Shown here: one piece after another, positions 50,460-60,525 of the stretch
Layout of the letters: the number at the start of each line of letters is the position of its first letter
Numbering within the stretch: the stretch's first letter is position 1
Assembly (NCBI GenBank): GCA_947089145.1
Contig: CAMUJH010000003.1
Location: forward strand, 62,001-126,000
DNA from: an uncultured Hungatella sp.
Lineage (GTDB): Bacteria; Bacillota; Clostridia; Lachnospirales; Lachnospiraceae
Length of the DNA stretch: 64,000 nucleotides
Direction: 5' to 3'
The notes under the pieces: generated by a model
What the model was told of the DNA's origin: nothing
Seen by the model: only the letters and a program-made list of their open reading frames with translations
Databases searched by the model: none
Made by a program: the position numbers and the translations under genes

Positions 50460-52208
50460 CTATCCGCGGTAGCGGTTCAGACATGCAAATACCTCCTGAA
50501 TCCTGGGCTTGGTAAGGCCGCAGGGCACGTAGGAACTGCAGAACGGTTCCCAGCCTTTTTTCTCCAGGGTATCATAAAGCCACCGGACTGTCTGCCTTAC
50601 GGTCTTTTTGCCGTCCATAACCTGCTCCGCTCCATAGCGCAGAAGGTGAGCCAGGGCGTTGGTCTGTTCGGAATCCGCCAGCTGCTCCACATACCGCAGA
50701 TCCACGTTCTCCTTGTCCAGGGAAAAAGAATCCTTTCCAAAAGTTTTAATCTTCATATGCTCCCGGCGGCCTCCGGCGCCTCGCTCTCCCCCTCGTCCCC
50801 GTCCGTATCCCCGGTCGCCGGCGCCGGAACGCCCGCCTCTTATGCCGGGGGCCAGAGCCCTTGAAAAATCCGGGATCTTAAAGTCAGGAGCCTGGATTCT
50901 TGGGGCAGTGTGGTCTTTGCAGAGTCCCTTTACCTGGCTGGTAATGTCTATGGGCCGGTAGCAGTCCATCTGCAGAATGGTATCTGCAATGTAGAAAAAT
51001 GCCCCGGAGCTTCCGGCTACCAGAATGGTAGAAACACCGGCCTTTTCGTACAGATCCCTGGCCCGCTCCAGAAACGGGGTAATAGGCTCCTTCTCCCTGC
51101 TGATGACCTGCTGCATAAATTCGTCCCGAACCATAAAATTGGTGGCGGAAGTGTCTTCATCAATGAGAAAAAGCCTGGCCCCGGCTTCGATCCCCTCTAT
51201 AACGCCTGCTGCCTGAGAGGTGCTTCCGCTGGCATCCTCGGTGGAAAAGCAGCCCGTATCCTTTTTGTTGGGAAGATCTTTAATAAACAGGGAAATGTCC
51301 ACCTGGCGGATGGAGCGTCCGTCTTCCGCCCTCAGCTTTAGGGCGGTATCATCCGTGATCACATATTCCCGCCCGTCCCCGGCAATATGATTGTACACGC
51401 CCATCTGCAGGGCCTCCAAAAGAGTGGACTTGCCGTGGTATCCGCCGCCTACGATCAGGGTAATGCCCTGGCGGATGGCCATGCCGCGAATAGGGCCTTT
51501 GTGAGGCAAAGTGATGGTCTGCTCCATGGAGGCGGGGGAAGAGAAGGGGACGCTGCCTTTCATGGGCAGGTCGGAAACGCCGCTTTTTCTCGGCAGAATA
51601 GAGCCGTTGGCCACAAAAGCGGACAGGCCGTGTTCCTTCAGGTATTCCCGGACAGCCTGCTGGTCTTCCGATAAAAATATGGCCTGCTCCACCTTTTTGC
51701 CATCCAGCCTGCCGTAAAAGAAGCTGTTTTCCACGCAGCGGGGCAGGAAATCAAACAGGATCTTGTCCAGCTCCCCTGCATTGATGGTGCGGCCAAAGGC
51801 CGGGAAGCCTACATGGAACCGGGCGATGATCGCCTGCCCCGTAATCTGGCAGGCGCTTCGCTCCAACACCTCCTGGCCGCATCTGGTAATAGACAGAAGG
51901 CCGCTTTTTCCGGAGCCTTTGGCTTTGAAGTTGTAATCCTCAAACTGGGAGGAAAACTGTCTGGTAAGATAATCCTGCAGGGCAATGCGGGCCGGGGATT
52001 TTTCATAGAAAGAGACAGGAAAGCCGGCGTCCTTATGCAGAATCTCCACATGAAGGCTGGAGGGGGAGGCAAAGGGATCTCCCTGAACATGATCAATGGA
52101 CAGTATAAAATTGCCGAACTGATAGCTTCCTGCCAACGATTTATAGGCAGGATAACTCTTATGGTCTACAGAGCGCAGAAGGGTGCGCAGTTCATTGGAT
52201 GATTTCAT
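50460..52208 (-). CDS. Predicted ATPase of the ABC class (ABC_ATPase family)
   Basis: This encodes 582 residues. It fits the family of stand-alone ABC-class ATPases: SYQFGNFILSIDHVQGDPFA near the start, Walker A GGGYHGKST (~residue 255) and Walker B LFLIDEDTSATNFMVRD (~350). There are no membrane segments, so it is not a transporter. Near residues 450-485 lies an Arg/Gly-rich stretch (GGRSGAGDRGYGRGRGG), a type of segment that often binds RNA or DNA. The role is unknown in this family. It stands alone on the minus strand between the RNA repair genes and addB and is bracketed by direct repeats. Confidence 0.85.
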   Translation of the reverse strand: MKSSNELRTLLRSVDHKSYPAYKSLAGSYQFGNFILSIDHVQGDPFASPSSLHVEILHKDAGFPVSFYEKSPARIALQDYLTRQFSSQFEDYNFKAKGSGKSGLLSITRCGQEVLERSACQITGQAIIARFHVGFPAFGRTINAGELDKILFDFLPRCVENSFFYGRLDGKKVEQAIFLSEDQQAVREYLKEHGLSAFVANGSILPRKSGVSDLPMKGSVPFSSPASMEQTITLPHKGPIRGMAIRQGITLIVGGGYHGKSTLLEALQMGVYNHIAGDGREYVITDDTALKLRAEDGRSIRQVDISLFIKDLPNKKDTGCFSTEDASGSTSQAAGVIEGIEAGARLFLIDEDTSATNFMVRDEFMQQVISREKEPITPFLERARDLYEKAGVSTILVAGSSGAFFYIADTILQMDCYRPIDITSQVKGLCKDHTAPRIQAPDFKIPDFSRALAPGIRGGRSGAGDRGYGRGRGGERGAGGRREHMKIKTFGKDSFSLDKENVDLRYVEQLADSEQTNALAHLLRYGAEQVMDGKKTVRQTVRWLYDTLEKKGWEPFCSSYVPCGLTKPRIQEVFACLNRYRG

Positions 52209-52249
52209 AAAATATCACTCATTTCCTTTTATTTTTTTATTTATGAAAG

Positions 52250-52342
52250 TCCCGCCGCCCAACAGGCGGCATGCATTCAGGCATGCCAAATGCGCCCGCC
52301 GAACTTTCATGGGTGGCGGCGTGCCCCCGCCGGGCGCCTGGG
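52250..52342. repeat. Structured ~93-bp repeat, copy 2
   Basis: Direct-orientation partner of 50336-50428, located 42 bp upstream of the ABC-class ATPase gene. Here the second hairpin (GGCATGC, ATTCAG, GCATGCC) is perfect. A minus-strand frame again reads MKVRRAHLA through it and stops 6 bp before the ATPase start, which could be chance. Confidence 0.8.
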
Positions 52343-52474
52343 GCATTTCCCTATCATGCCATATGTCCGTCCGTAAGGCTGGGGACATGGGCCTGCGTCC
52401 CCTCATTATACCTCATTTTGCCGGAAACTGCCAGAAAAACCTGCGTCAAAGAAGAAAATGGGGAAGAAAATCTC

Positions 52475-52503
52475 TTGAAGGAGACAGGCAGGCAGAATAT
52501 AAT
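52475..52503 (+). promoter_or_regulatory. Promoter of addBA
   Basis: TTGAAG (52475-52480) and TATAAT (52498-52503) are 17 bp apart, leaving a leader of about 130 bp before addB. A small GGCAGG/CCTGCC hairpin lies just before the start codon region and could affect translation. Confidence 0.65.
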
Positions 52504-52638
52504 AACATAAAGACCCCGCCGCTTTACGGGCAGGAATGGCGTTTGGCGCGCCCAAGGGGGATCAAGCAGAGGAAATGTCCCAACAGGACGAAAGTTAAAA
52601 AGGCAGGATGCAGCCTGCCGGAAAATGAGGTGTTTGTT

Positions 52639-55600
52639 ATGTCGCTTCAATTTATTCTGGGAGCTTCCGGATCAGGAAAAACCAGGTATTTATATGAAAA
52701 TTTGATCAGAATGTCCATAGAGCAGCCAGATGTACAATATATTGCCATTGTGCCGGAGCAGTTTACCATGCAGACGCAGAAAGATATCGTTATGCTGCAC
52801 CCGGATCACGGAACCATGAATATTGACATTGTCAGCTTTGAGCGCCTGGCATACCGGGTATTTGAGGAACTGGCAGTGGAACATCCGGAGGTACTGGATG
52901 ATATGGGAAAATCCATGGTTCTCAGGAAAGTGGCTTCCGGGGAAAGGAAGAATCTGGGGATTTTTTCCGGCCACTTAAACCAGACCGGGTTCATTAACCA
53001 GTTAAAGTCCATGCTGTCGGAACTTTATCAGTACGGCATAAGCCCGGAAAGCCTGAGGGAGGCTGCCGCAGAGGCCAAGAGCCCGCTGCTGAAAGAAAAA
53101 TTGAAAGATCTGCTGGTCATCTATGAGGCTTTTCAGAAGGAAATTTCCAGCCGCTACATTACTGCCGAGGAAATACTGGACGTTTTATGCCGGGTGCTGC
53201 CGGATTCCCAGCGGATCAAAAACAGCGTGGTAACGCTGGACGGGTATACAGGCTTTACTCCGGTGCAGTACCGGCTTTTGGAGCTTCTGATGATCCATGC
53301 CAGGAAAGTGATGGTGACAGTCACCATCGATCCCAGGGAAGACCCATATAAGGAAGGAAAAATTCAGAACCTGTTTTTCATGAGCAAAGACATGGTAAGC
53401 CATCTGGTAAAACTGGCAGGAAAACATGAAATAGCCAGGGAAAAAGATGCGGTTCTGGCAGACGGCAGAATACAGAATCAGGGTTCTGGAGAAAAAGGAG
53501 CCTTTCAGGGACGCTTTGCAAAAGGGTCTTCCATTGCTTTTATTGAAAAGCATTTGTACCGCTTTACCACGGAAACATGCCTGGATGCGCCTGAGGAGGT
53601 TGAGCTTTTCCAGGCGTCAACACCTGCCGCAGAAATTGACCAGGCGGCATCCCGCATCCATAAACTGGTTCAGGATCAGCAGATCCGTTACCGGGAGATC
53701 GCGGTGATCACCGGTGATCTGCCCGGGTACGGGTATGAAATCGCCAATCGGTTTCAGGCGGAACAGATTCCCTATTTTATGGACAACAAAAAGAGCATTA
53801 TGGAAAATGTCATGGTGGAATTTATCCGGGGGGCCCTGGAGATCATGGAGAAGGATTTCTCTTATGAAAGCATATTCCGCTTTTTGAAGACAGGGCTGGT
53901 GTCAGGGGAACAGGAGGAGACAGACCGTCTGGAAAACTACGTGAAAGCATTGGGAATCAGAGGTTTTAAACAGTGGAACCGGACATGGGAGCATACATAC
54001 CAGGGCGGCAAAGGGCTGAACCTGGAAAAGCTGAACCGGTTCAGGGAAGAACTCCTCTTTAAGCTGGCTCCCTTAAAGGAAGCGTCAGCAGACAGGGAGA
54101 AGACAGTGAAGACCATGACTGCGGCAGTCATGTCCTGCCTGGAGCAGTGCCAGGTGCAGAGACAGCTGGAAACTTACCGGGACTATTTTGAAACCATAGG
54201 GGAATACAGCCTTGCCAAGGAATATGAGCAGGTGTATGAGATGGTGATCCAGATGTTTGACAGGCTGGTGCACCTTCTGGGGGATGAGAAAGTCAGCAGG
54301 AAAGAATACGCCCAGATTCTGGATGCGGGATTTGGGGAGATCACCGTGGGAGTCATTCCTGCCACTGTGGACAGAGTGGTGGTGGGAGACATTACCAGAA
54401 CCCGCCTGGATCAGATCAAAGTTTTGTTCTTTATTGGAGTCAACGAGGGAATTGTGCCTTCCAGAAAGGAGAGCACGGGGATACTTACTGATATGGAGCG
54501 GGAGTTTTTAAAGGAAATGTCCATGGAGCTGGCGCCAACATCCAGGGAGGACAGCTTCCGGCAGAGGTTTTATCTGTACCTTATGCTGACAAAACCCTCA
54601 AAAAACCTGATTATTTCCTACGCCAATTTCACTCAGGCAGGGAAAGCCCAAAGGCCCTCTTCCCTGATTGGAGAACTGAAAAGAATGTTTCCCGGCCTTG
54701 AGGCCAGGGAGCTGGCAGATGAGGAGAAATCCCTGTCATCCGGCGCAGAAGCTTTGGACAGGCTGATTGAAGGCCTGCGGGATTATGAGGACAACAGAGA
54801 AAACAGCAGATTTTTGGAACTTTACCGCCATTTTGCCCGGGATCAAGCTTACAGGGAACAGGTAAGCCTTCTTACAAAAGCCGCATTTTACAGCTATGAG
54901 GAAAGAGGCATCAGCCGTGCGGCGGCAAGAGCCCTGTACGGAAAGATTCTGGAAGGCAGCGTTACCAGGCTGGAACAGTATGCCTCCTGCGCCTACGCCC
55001 ATTTTTTAAGCTATGGCATGGAGCTTAGAGAGCGGCAGGAGTACCAGATCGGAGCCGTGGATATGGGCAATCTGTTTCACGGAGCCATTGACCTATGTTT
55101 TAAGGAACTAAAGGAAAAGGGGAAAAGCGCTGCCAATTTGACGGAAAGCGAGAGGAAGGAACTGGTGAAAGCCTGCGTGGCCCAGGTGACAGAGGAGTAC
55201 GGAAACACCATATTAAAAAGCAGCGCCAGAAATAAGTATCTGGCGGGAAGGATCGAGCGGATGACGGATCGGACCATGTGGGCCTTGGGAGAGCAGCTGA
55301 AAAAGGGCGATTTCTACCCGGCAGGCTTTGAAGTGTCGTTTTCAGCCATTGACAACTTAAAGGCCATGAAAATACGGCTGTCCGAGGAGGAAGAAATGCA
55401 CCTGCGGGGCCGCATTGACAGGCTGGATCTGTGCGAGGATGAGACTCATGTGTATGTGAAGATCATTGACTACAAATCCGGATCTGCCCGGTTTGACCTG
55501 GCTGCCATATACTATGGGCTGCAGCTGCAGCTGGTGGTGTATATGGATGCGGTGACAGAGCTGGAAAAACGCAGATTCCCCTCCAAAGAGGTGGTTCCCG

Positions 55601-56109
55601 CGGGAATCTTTTATTACAATATTAAAGATCCGGTGGTGGATAAAGAGGACGTGGACATGCCGGAGGACATTGAACAGATGATTCTGGAACAGCTTCGCAT
55701 GAACGGGCTGGTCAACAGCGATTTGGAGGCTATCAGCCACATGGATAAAGAGATTGAGTCCAAGTCTGATGTGATCCCGGTTGCCGTAAAAGACGGAATG
55801 ATTCAGGAAAGGTATTCGTCCGTGGCCAGCACAAGGCATTTTGAAGCTTTGAAACTGTATGTGCGGGGAAAGGTGCAGGAGGACGGCCGGCAGATCCTGG
55901 AGGGCAGAACCCCTGTGGCCCCCTACAGGCAGGGAAGCCGCACAGCCTGCGACTACTGTCCTTACCACGGTATCTGCGGATTTGACCTGAAGGTTTCCGG
56001 CTATAAATTCCGGCGTTTTCCTGGCCTAAAGCCGGCGGAAATATGGGAAGAGATTTTGGAAGGAGAAAAAGAGGATGAAGTGGACACAGAAACAGCAGGA
56101 AGTAATTGA
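52639..56109 (+). CDS. addB: ATP-dependent helicase/nuclease subunit B
   Basis: This encodes 1156 residues, the usual AddB length. The start ATG 52639 gives MSLQFILGASGSGKTRYL, with Walker A at the very N-terminus as in the family. The frame continues 150 codons upstream, but those cross the repeat and promoter. The C-terminal nuclease domain has IDYKSG and the four Cys of the iron-sulfur clamp (YASCAYAHF, CDYCPYHGICGFD). With AddA it resects double-strand breaks for RecA repair. It overlaps addA by 35 bp. Confidence 0.95.
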   Translation: MSLQFILGASGSGKTRYLYENLIRMSIEQPDVQYIAIVPEQFTMQTQKDIVMLHPDHGTMNIDIVSFERLAYRVFEELAVEHPEVLDDMGKSMVLRKVASGERKNLGIFSGHLNQTGFINQLKSMLSELYQYGISPESLREAAAEAKSPLLKEKLKDLLVIYEAFQKEISSRYITAEEILDVLCRVLPDSQRIKNSVVTLDGYTGFTPVQYRLLELLMIHARKVMVTVTIDPREDPYKEGKIQNLFFMSKDMVSHLVKLAGKHEIAREKDAVLADGRIQNQGSGEKGAFQGRFAKGSSIAFIEKHLYRFTTETCLDAPEEVELFQASTPAAEIDQAASRIHKLVQDQQIRYREIAVITGDLPGYGYEIANRFQAEQIPYFMDNKKSIMENVMVEFIRGALEIMEKDFSYESIFRFLKTGLVSGEQEETDRLENYVKALGIRGFKQWNRTWEHTYQGGKGLNLEKLNRFREELLFKLAPLKEASADREKTVKTMTAAVMSCLEQCQVQRQLETYRDYFETIGEYSLAKEYEQVYEMVIQMFDRLVHLLGDEKVSRKEYAQILDAGFGEITVGVIPATVDRVVVGDITRTRLDQIKVLFFIGVNEGIVPSRKESTGILTDMEREFLKEMSMELAPTSREDSFRQRFYLYLMLTKPSKNLIISYANFTQAGKAQRPSSLIGELKRMFPGLEARELADEEKSLSSGAEALDRLIEGLRDYEDNRENSRFLELYRHFARDQAYREQVSLLTKAAFYSYEERGISRAAARALYGKILEGSVTRLEQYASCAYAHFLSYGMELRERQEYQIGAVDMGNLFHGAIDLCFKELKEKGKSAANLTESERKELVKACVAQVTEEYGNTILKSSARNKYLAGRIERMTDRTMWALGEQLKKGDFYPAGFEVSFSAIDNLKAMKIRLSEEEEMHLRGRIDRLDLCEDETHVYVKIIDYKSGSARFDLAAIYYGLQLQLVVYMDAVTELEKRRFPSKEVVPAGIFYYNIKDPVVDKEDVDMPEDIEQMILEQLRMNGLVNSDLEAISHMDKEIESKSDVIPVAVKDGMIQERYSSVASTRHFEALKLYVRGKVQEDGRQILEGRTPVAPYRQGSRTACDYCPYHGICGFDLKVSGYKFRRFPGLKPAEIWEEILEGEKEDEVDTETAGSN

Positions 56110-59100
56110 TGCCAGGGGGTGCAGCCTTCTGGTGTCGGCAGCCGCAGGAAGCGGCAAGACCGCAGTTTTGGTGGAGCGCATCATCCATCTTATATGTGAC
56201 GGGGAAAATCCTGCCGACATAGACAGGCTTCTTGTGATGACCTTTACCAACGGGGCGGCGGGGGAGATGCGGGAGCGGATTTCCAGGGCCATTGAGGCCA
56301 AGCTTATGGAAGATCCGGGGCAGGAGCATCTGCAGGTGCAGGCAGCACTGGTGCACCGGGCCCAGATCACCACCATAGACAGTTTCTGCTTAAGCCTTAT
56401 ACGGGATCATTTTAATCTTCTGGACATTGATCCCGCATTCCGCATTGGGGATGAGGGGGAACTGATGCTTCTGCGGGCGGACGTAATGGCGGATATGCTG
56501 GAGGAATACTATGAGAAAGACGATCCGGTGTTCAGCCGGTTCGTGGAGACGTATGCAGCCGGAAAGTCTGACAAGGGCATTGAAGATTATATTATGCAGG
56601 TGTACACGTTTTCCCAAAGCAATCCCTTTCCTGAGGATTGGATGGATACGTGCAGGCAGGAGCTGTTAGACGGGGAAGAAGGGAACCTTGGAAAAACGGC
56701 CTGGATGGATTTTCTGCTGGCGGATGTGAGAAAACAGGCAGAGGAGCTGGCAGGGCAGCTGGAAAGCGCCATGGAGGCGTGCCGGCAGGAAGGAGGCCCT
56801 CAGATGTATCTGCCTACGCTGCAGGCGGAACTGGAGATGGTCAGGGGCATCGGGGCGGCGGGAGATTATGAGACGCTGTATAACAGGCTTCAGGCCGCAG
56901 CTTTTGGGAGAATGGCCGCTGCCAGAGGGAAAGACATTGATGCAAAAAAGAAAGAGTATGCCAGCGCCTGCAGAGACAGGGTAAAGAAGGCCATAAAGAG
57001 CCTGGCGGAGCTGTACGGGCGGCAAAGCCCGGCGGAGGCGGCAAAGGATATGTCAGAGGGCAGGGACGTGGTGCTGAAGCTTCTTGAGCTGGCGGAAGAA
57101 TTTCATCGAAGGTATCAGGAATGCAAACGGGACAAAAATATTGTGGATTTTAATGACCTGGAGCATGAGGCTTTAAAGATTCTAATCAGGAAAGAAGAGG
57201 GAAAACTTTGCTGCACGCCAGTGGCGGATGAGTTAAGCCAGCGGTATGTGGAGATTTTGGTTGACGAGTACCAGGACAGCAACGACGTGCAGGAAACGCT
57301 GATACAAAGCCTGTCAGCACAGCGGTTTGGGCGGCCGAACGTGTTTATGGTGGGGGATGTGAAGCAGAGCATTTACAAATTCCGTCTGGCCAGGCCGGAA
57401 CTGTTTATGGAAAAGTATGACTGCTACGGGGAGTATGGAGAAGAAAGCCAAAACACCCATGACGGGAAGCGCATGGAGGGAAAAAAGATCGAACTTTGCC
57501 AGAACTTCCGCAGCAGGGCGACAGTCCTTGACAGCATTAACGAGATATTTTTTCAGATCATGACAAGAAATCTGGGAAATATCCAATACACGGATAAAAC
57601 GGCCCTTCACCCGGGGGCGGCCTATGAGGAGACAGAGGAAAAAGCCGGGACTCCTACAGAACTGCTCCTGGTAGATACGGGAACCAAGGCCCTGGGCCCA
57701 AATGATCAGGAACTGGAGGAGTATACCAGCCGGGAAATTGAGGCCAGGCTGATTGCGTCCAGGATCAGGGAGCTGACAGACCCTGAAAGAGGGCTGTCCG
57801 TGTGGGATAAAGAGAAGGGATGCTACCGCCGGGCACGGCACGGTGACATGGTGATCCTTCTGCGCAGCCTTGCGGGATGGACGGATTCTTTTTTAAACGT
57901 GTTGACTCAGGAGGACATTCCGGCGTTTGCCGAAACGGGAACCGGATACTTCGATACCATTGAAGTGGAGACGGTTTTGGCTATGCTGGCTGTCATTGAC
58001 AATCCCATCCAGGATATTCCTCTTGCAGCGGTGCTGAAGTCTCCCATGGCAGGCATGGACGAGGAGGAGCTGGCCTGGATGATGGCCGCCTGGAAGCACG
58101 AGCCTGTAAAAGGCCAGGATCAGGGGATTTATGGGGCCCTGCGGCTGGTGCTTTTGGGCAGTGAGCCTGAAGGCTGCCTGGAAGAGGAAAACGGAGCAGC
58201 AAATGAGTGGGAAACGGATAACAGAAACGGGGAGAAAAGTGAAGAAAAGTGGGAAATAGATGATAGCAATAAAGAAAAATGTGAAGCAGAGTGGGAAAAT
58301 AACAGCTTATATGGCGAAAAAGCAGATTGGCGGCCAAAGGCTGGCGCCGGGGATTTTTTGGACGGGAGGGAAACAAAGGAGCAGGAACCTATAGAAACAG
58401 ATGAAAGTAAAAAGTGGGAAGATATCGGAATATTTGAAAAGAAAATAGGAACGGAATGGGGAAACATATCAATAAATTGGGAAAAATCAAAAGAAGAGTG
58501 GGAAAAATGTGCAAAATCCCTTGAGATCCCGGAAGACACGGCCAAGTCTGTCTACGAAAAAGCAGCCGCATTTTCACGGCTTTTAGGGGAGCTGAGAAGC
58601 CAGGCCGCCTATCTTCCCATTCATGAACTGATTCACCGCATGTATCTGCGGACCGGGTATTATGACTATGTGTCGGTTATGCCTGCCGGGGAGGTTCGCA
58701 AGGCCAATCTGGATATGCTGATTGAGAAGGCCTGCGCCTATGAGAAGACCAGCTATAAGGGCCTGTTCCATTTTATCCGCTACATCGAAAGACTGAAAAA
58801 GTATGACACGGATTTCGGCGAGGCCACCACGGCAGGGAAAACCAGGGAGATGGTGCGGATCATGAGTATTCACAAAAGCAAAGGCCTGGAGTTCCCCATT
58901 GTTTTTCTGGCAGGCATGGGGAAGAATTTTAACAGGCAGGATATAAGGGGGAAGCTGCTGATCGACGCAGATCTGGGGATTGGGGCAGACTATCTCAATG
59001 TGGAAACCAGGGTAAAGGCCAGCACCCTAAAGAAAAATGTCCTTAAGAGGAAAATGGATCTGGACAATCTGGGAGAGGAGCTGAGAGTTCTGTATGTGGC

Positions 59101-60097
59101 CATGACCAGGGCAAAGGAAAAGCTGATTATGACAGGCACTGACAGGTATCTGGAAAAGAAACGGGAGCGGTGGAGCCAGAAAACCTGGGACTCAAGACAG
59201 ATTCCCTACACCATCCTTTCAGCCGCAGGATCTTACCTGGACTGGATGCTTATGTGCCGGCCAGAGGAAAGCCCTTTGTTTTCGGTCCGGAATATTCCGG
59301 TGGAGAGCCTGGTGGGGGAGGCGGTGGCCAGAAAGATAGAAAGGCAGGTATCCCAGGAAGAATTAAAAAATCTGGATCTGTCACTTGTGTACGACAAAGA
59401 GATGGAGGAACTTCTGAAACAGCGGCTGTCTTACCGGTATCCCTATGAGGCAGATATTGACCTTCACACGAAAATTTCCGTGTCAGAGCTGAAAAAACAG
59501 GGACAGGACATTGACGACAAAAACAGCCTGTTTCAGCCGTCGGTTCCGGACTTTTTAAAAGATGCCCGTCCAAGGGAAACGGGAGGAGCCGTGCGGGGAA
59601 GCGCTTACCACCGGGTTTTGGAACTGCTGGATTTTTCTGCCGTAACCAGCATCGAGGACTTAAAGCGGTGGATGGAGGATGCCTGCCAGAAGGGCTCCAT
59701 AGCCCGGGATGCCGCAGCCATGGTAAAGCCGGAGAAAATCTGGAGATTTCTTGGGACTTCCCTGGGAGCGCAGATGAGACTCGCCCAGGCAGAAGGGCGG
59801 CTTCACCGGGAACAGCAGTTTGTGATGGGAATTCCGGCAGAGGACATGGGGCTGGGGCAGTCCAGGGAACTGGTGCTGATCCAGGGAATTATTGACGCCT
59901 GGATCGAGGAAGAGGACGGCCTGGTGCTCATTGACTATAAAACGGACCAGGTGGAAAAGGGCCGGGAGGAGATTCTGGTGAAGCGGTATAAGGTACAGAT
60001 GGATTATTATAAGAAGGCTTTGGAGCAGATGGTGAAGAAGCCGGTGAAGGAGCGGATTATTTATTCGCTGACATTGCAGAAGGAGATTGCAGTGTAG
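56075..60097 (+). CDS. addA: ATP-dependent helicase/nuclease subunit A
   Basis: This encodes 1340 residues, about 100 more than typical AddA. The UvrD-type helicase has Walker A SAAAGSGKTAV (~residue 21), Walker B LVDEYQDSN and the late helicase motifs HKSKGLEFPIVFLAG and LRVLYVAMTRAKE. The C-terminal RecB nuclease has GSAYHRVLE and LVLIDYKTDQV. The extra length is an acidic, AT-richer insertion at about residues 705-820 (58190-58530) built of 14-residue repeats each starting with Trp. The start overlaps addB. The insertion keeps the frame and lies between helicase motifs, so function is probably kept. Confidence 0.94.
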   Translation: MKWTQKQQEVIDARGCSLLVSAAAGSGKTAVLVERIIHLICDGENPADIDRLLVMTFTNGAAGEMRERISRAIEAKLMEDPGQEHLQVQAALVHRAQITTIDSFCLSLIRDHFNLLDIDPAFRIGDEGELMLLRADVMADMLEEYYEKDDPVFSRFVETYAAGKSDKGIEDYIMQVYTFSQSNPFPEDWMDTCRQELLDGEEGNLGKTAWMDFLLADVRKQAEELAGQLESAMEACRQEGGPQMYLPTLQAELEMVRGIGAAGDYETLYNRLQAAAFGRMAAARGKDIDAKKKEYASACRDRVKKAIKSLAELYGRQSPAEAAKDMSEGRDVVLKLLELAEEFHRRYQECKRDKNIVDFNDLEHEALKILIRKEEGKLCCTPVADELSQRYVEILVDEYQDSNDVQETLIQSLSAQRFGRPNVFMVGDVKQSIYKFRLARPELFMEKYDCYGEYGEESQNTHDGKRMEGKKIELCQNFRSRATVLDSINEIFFQIMTRNLGNIQYTDKTALHPGAAYEETEEKAGTPTELLLVDTGTKALGPNDQELEEYTSREIEARLIASRIRELTDPERGLSVWDKEKGCYRRARHGDMVILLRSLAGWTDSFLNVLTQEDIPAFAETGTGYFDTIEVETVLAMLAVIDNPIQDIPLAAVLKSPMAGMDEEELAWMMAAWKHEPVKGQDQGIYGALRLVLLGSEPEGCLEEENGAANEWETDNRNGEKSEEKWEIDDSNKEKCEAEWENNSLYGEKADWRPKAGAGDFLDGRETKEQEPIETDESKKWEDIGIFEKKIGTEWGNISINWEKSKEEWEKCAKSLEIPEDTAKSVYEKAAAFSRLLGELRSQAAYLPIHELIHRMYLRTGYYDYVSVMPAGEVRKANLDMLIEKACAYEKTSYKGLFHFIRYIERLKKYDTDFGEATTAGKTREMVRIMSIHKSKGLEFPIVFLAGMGKNFNRQDIRGKLLIDADLGIGADYLNVETRVKASTLKKNVLKRKMDLDNLGEELRVLYVAMTRAKEKLIMTGTDRYLEKKRERWSQKTWDSRQIPYTILSAAGSYLDWMLMCRPEESPLFSVRNIPVESLVGEAVARKIERQVSQEELKNLDLSLVYDKEMEELLKQRLSYRYPYEADIDLHTKISVSELKKQGQDIDDKNSLFQPSVPDFLKDARPRETGGAVRGSAYHRVLELLDFSAVTSIEDLKRWMEDACQKGSIARDAAAMVKPEKIWRFLGTSLGAQMRLAQAEGRLHREQQFVMGIPAEDMGLGQSRELVLIQGIIDAWIEEEDGLVLIDYKTDQVEKGREEILVKRYKVQMDYYKKALEQMVKKPVKERIIYSLTLQKEIAV

Positions 60098-60122
60098 GGT
60101 AACCGTCGTCAGCGGCAACGGG

Positions 60123-60154
60123 AAAGCAGGAAACGAAAAGGCTTCCTGCTTTTT
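60123..60154. terminator. Terminator between addA and convergent XRE gene
   Basis: AAAGCAGGAA and TTCCTGCTTT form a perfect 10-bp stem with a 10-base loop followed by T residues. It lies between two convergent genes and can act for addA. Confidence 0.8.
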
Positions 60155-60157
60155 CCC

Positions 60158-60505
60158 TCACTCCATCAGCTTAAAACATTTTTTCACGCTGTCCAGCGAG
60201 TTGGCGAAAGCAAGCAGGGCAGCAACCTCGTCATCAGGCATATTCTGAACTTTTCTGATAAATTCTATTTTGGCGGCGGAGAGGGCCGCAGGCTTTGTCT
60301 TTGGACCGCAGCCGATTTTTACCCATGAGGCCGAGTATCCATAGGTTTCCTCAATAAGCTTTGCCAGGGTATCGGAGATATTCTCTTTTTTTCCGTTAAC
60401 CAGCAGATTGACATAGTTTGCGCTTACTCCCAAAGCCTTGGCAAAATCGACTTGCTTTATATTCCTCTCTGCCAGAATCAGTTTGATTCGTTCTCCTAAA
60501 GTCAT
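60158..60505 (-). CDS. XRE-family HTH regulator
   Basis: This encodes 115 residues from ATG at 60505, chosen because GAGGTGACC lies just upstream; the frame opens 10 codons earlier. The helix-turn-helix is RNIKQVDFAKALGVSANYVN followed by LVNGKKENISDTLAKLIEET. The remaining part (AAKIEFIRKVQNMPDDEVAA) is helical, as in phage-like repressors. It is divergent from the small gene at 60625, with shared operator-like repeats in the gap, so autoregulation is likely. Confidence 0.88.
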   Translation of the reverse strand: MTLGERIKLILAERNIKQVDFAKALGVSANYVNLLVNGKKENISDTLAKLIEETYGYSASWVKIGCGPKTKPAALSAAKIEFIRKVQNMPDDEVAALLAFANSLDSVKKCFKLME

Positions 60506-60525
60506 GAAATGGTCACCTCGTTTCC

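Noticed and set aside
52183..52638. N-terminal extension of addB by about 150 codons
   Set aside because: It crosses the structured repeat and a well-formed promoter; the ATG at 52639 places Walker A at the start as in AddB proteins.
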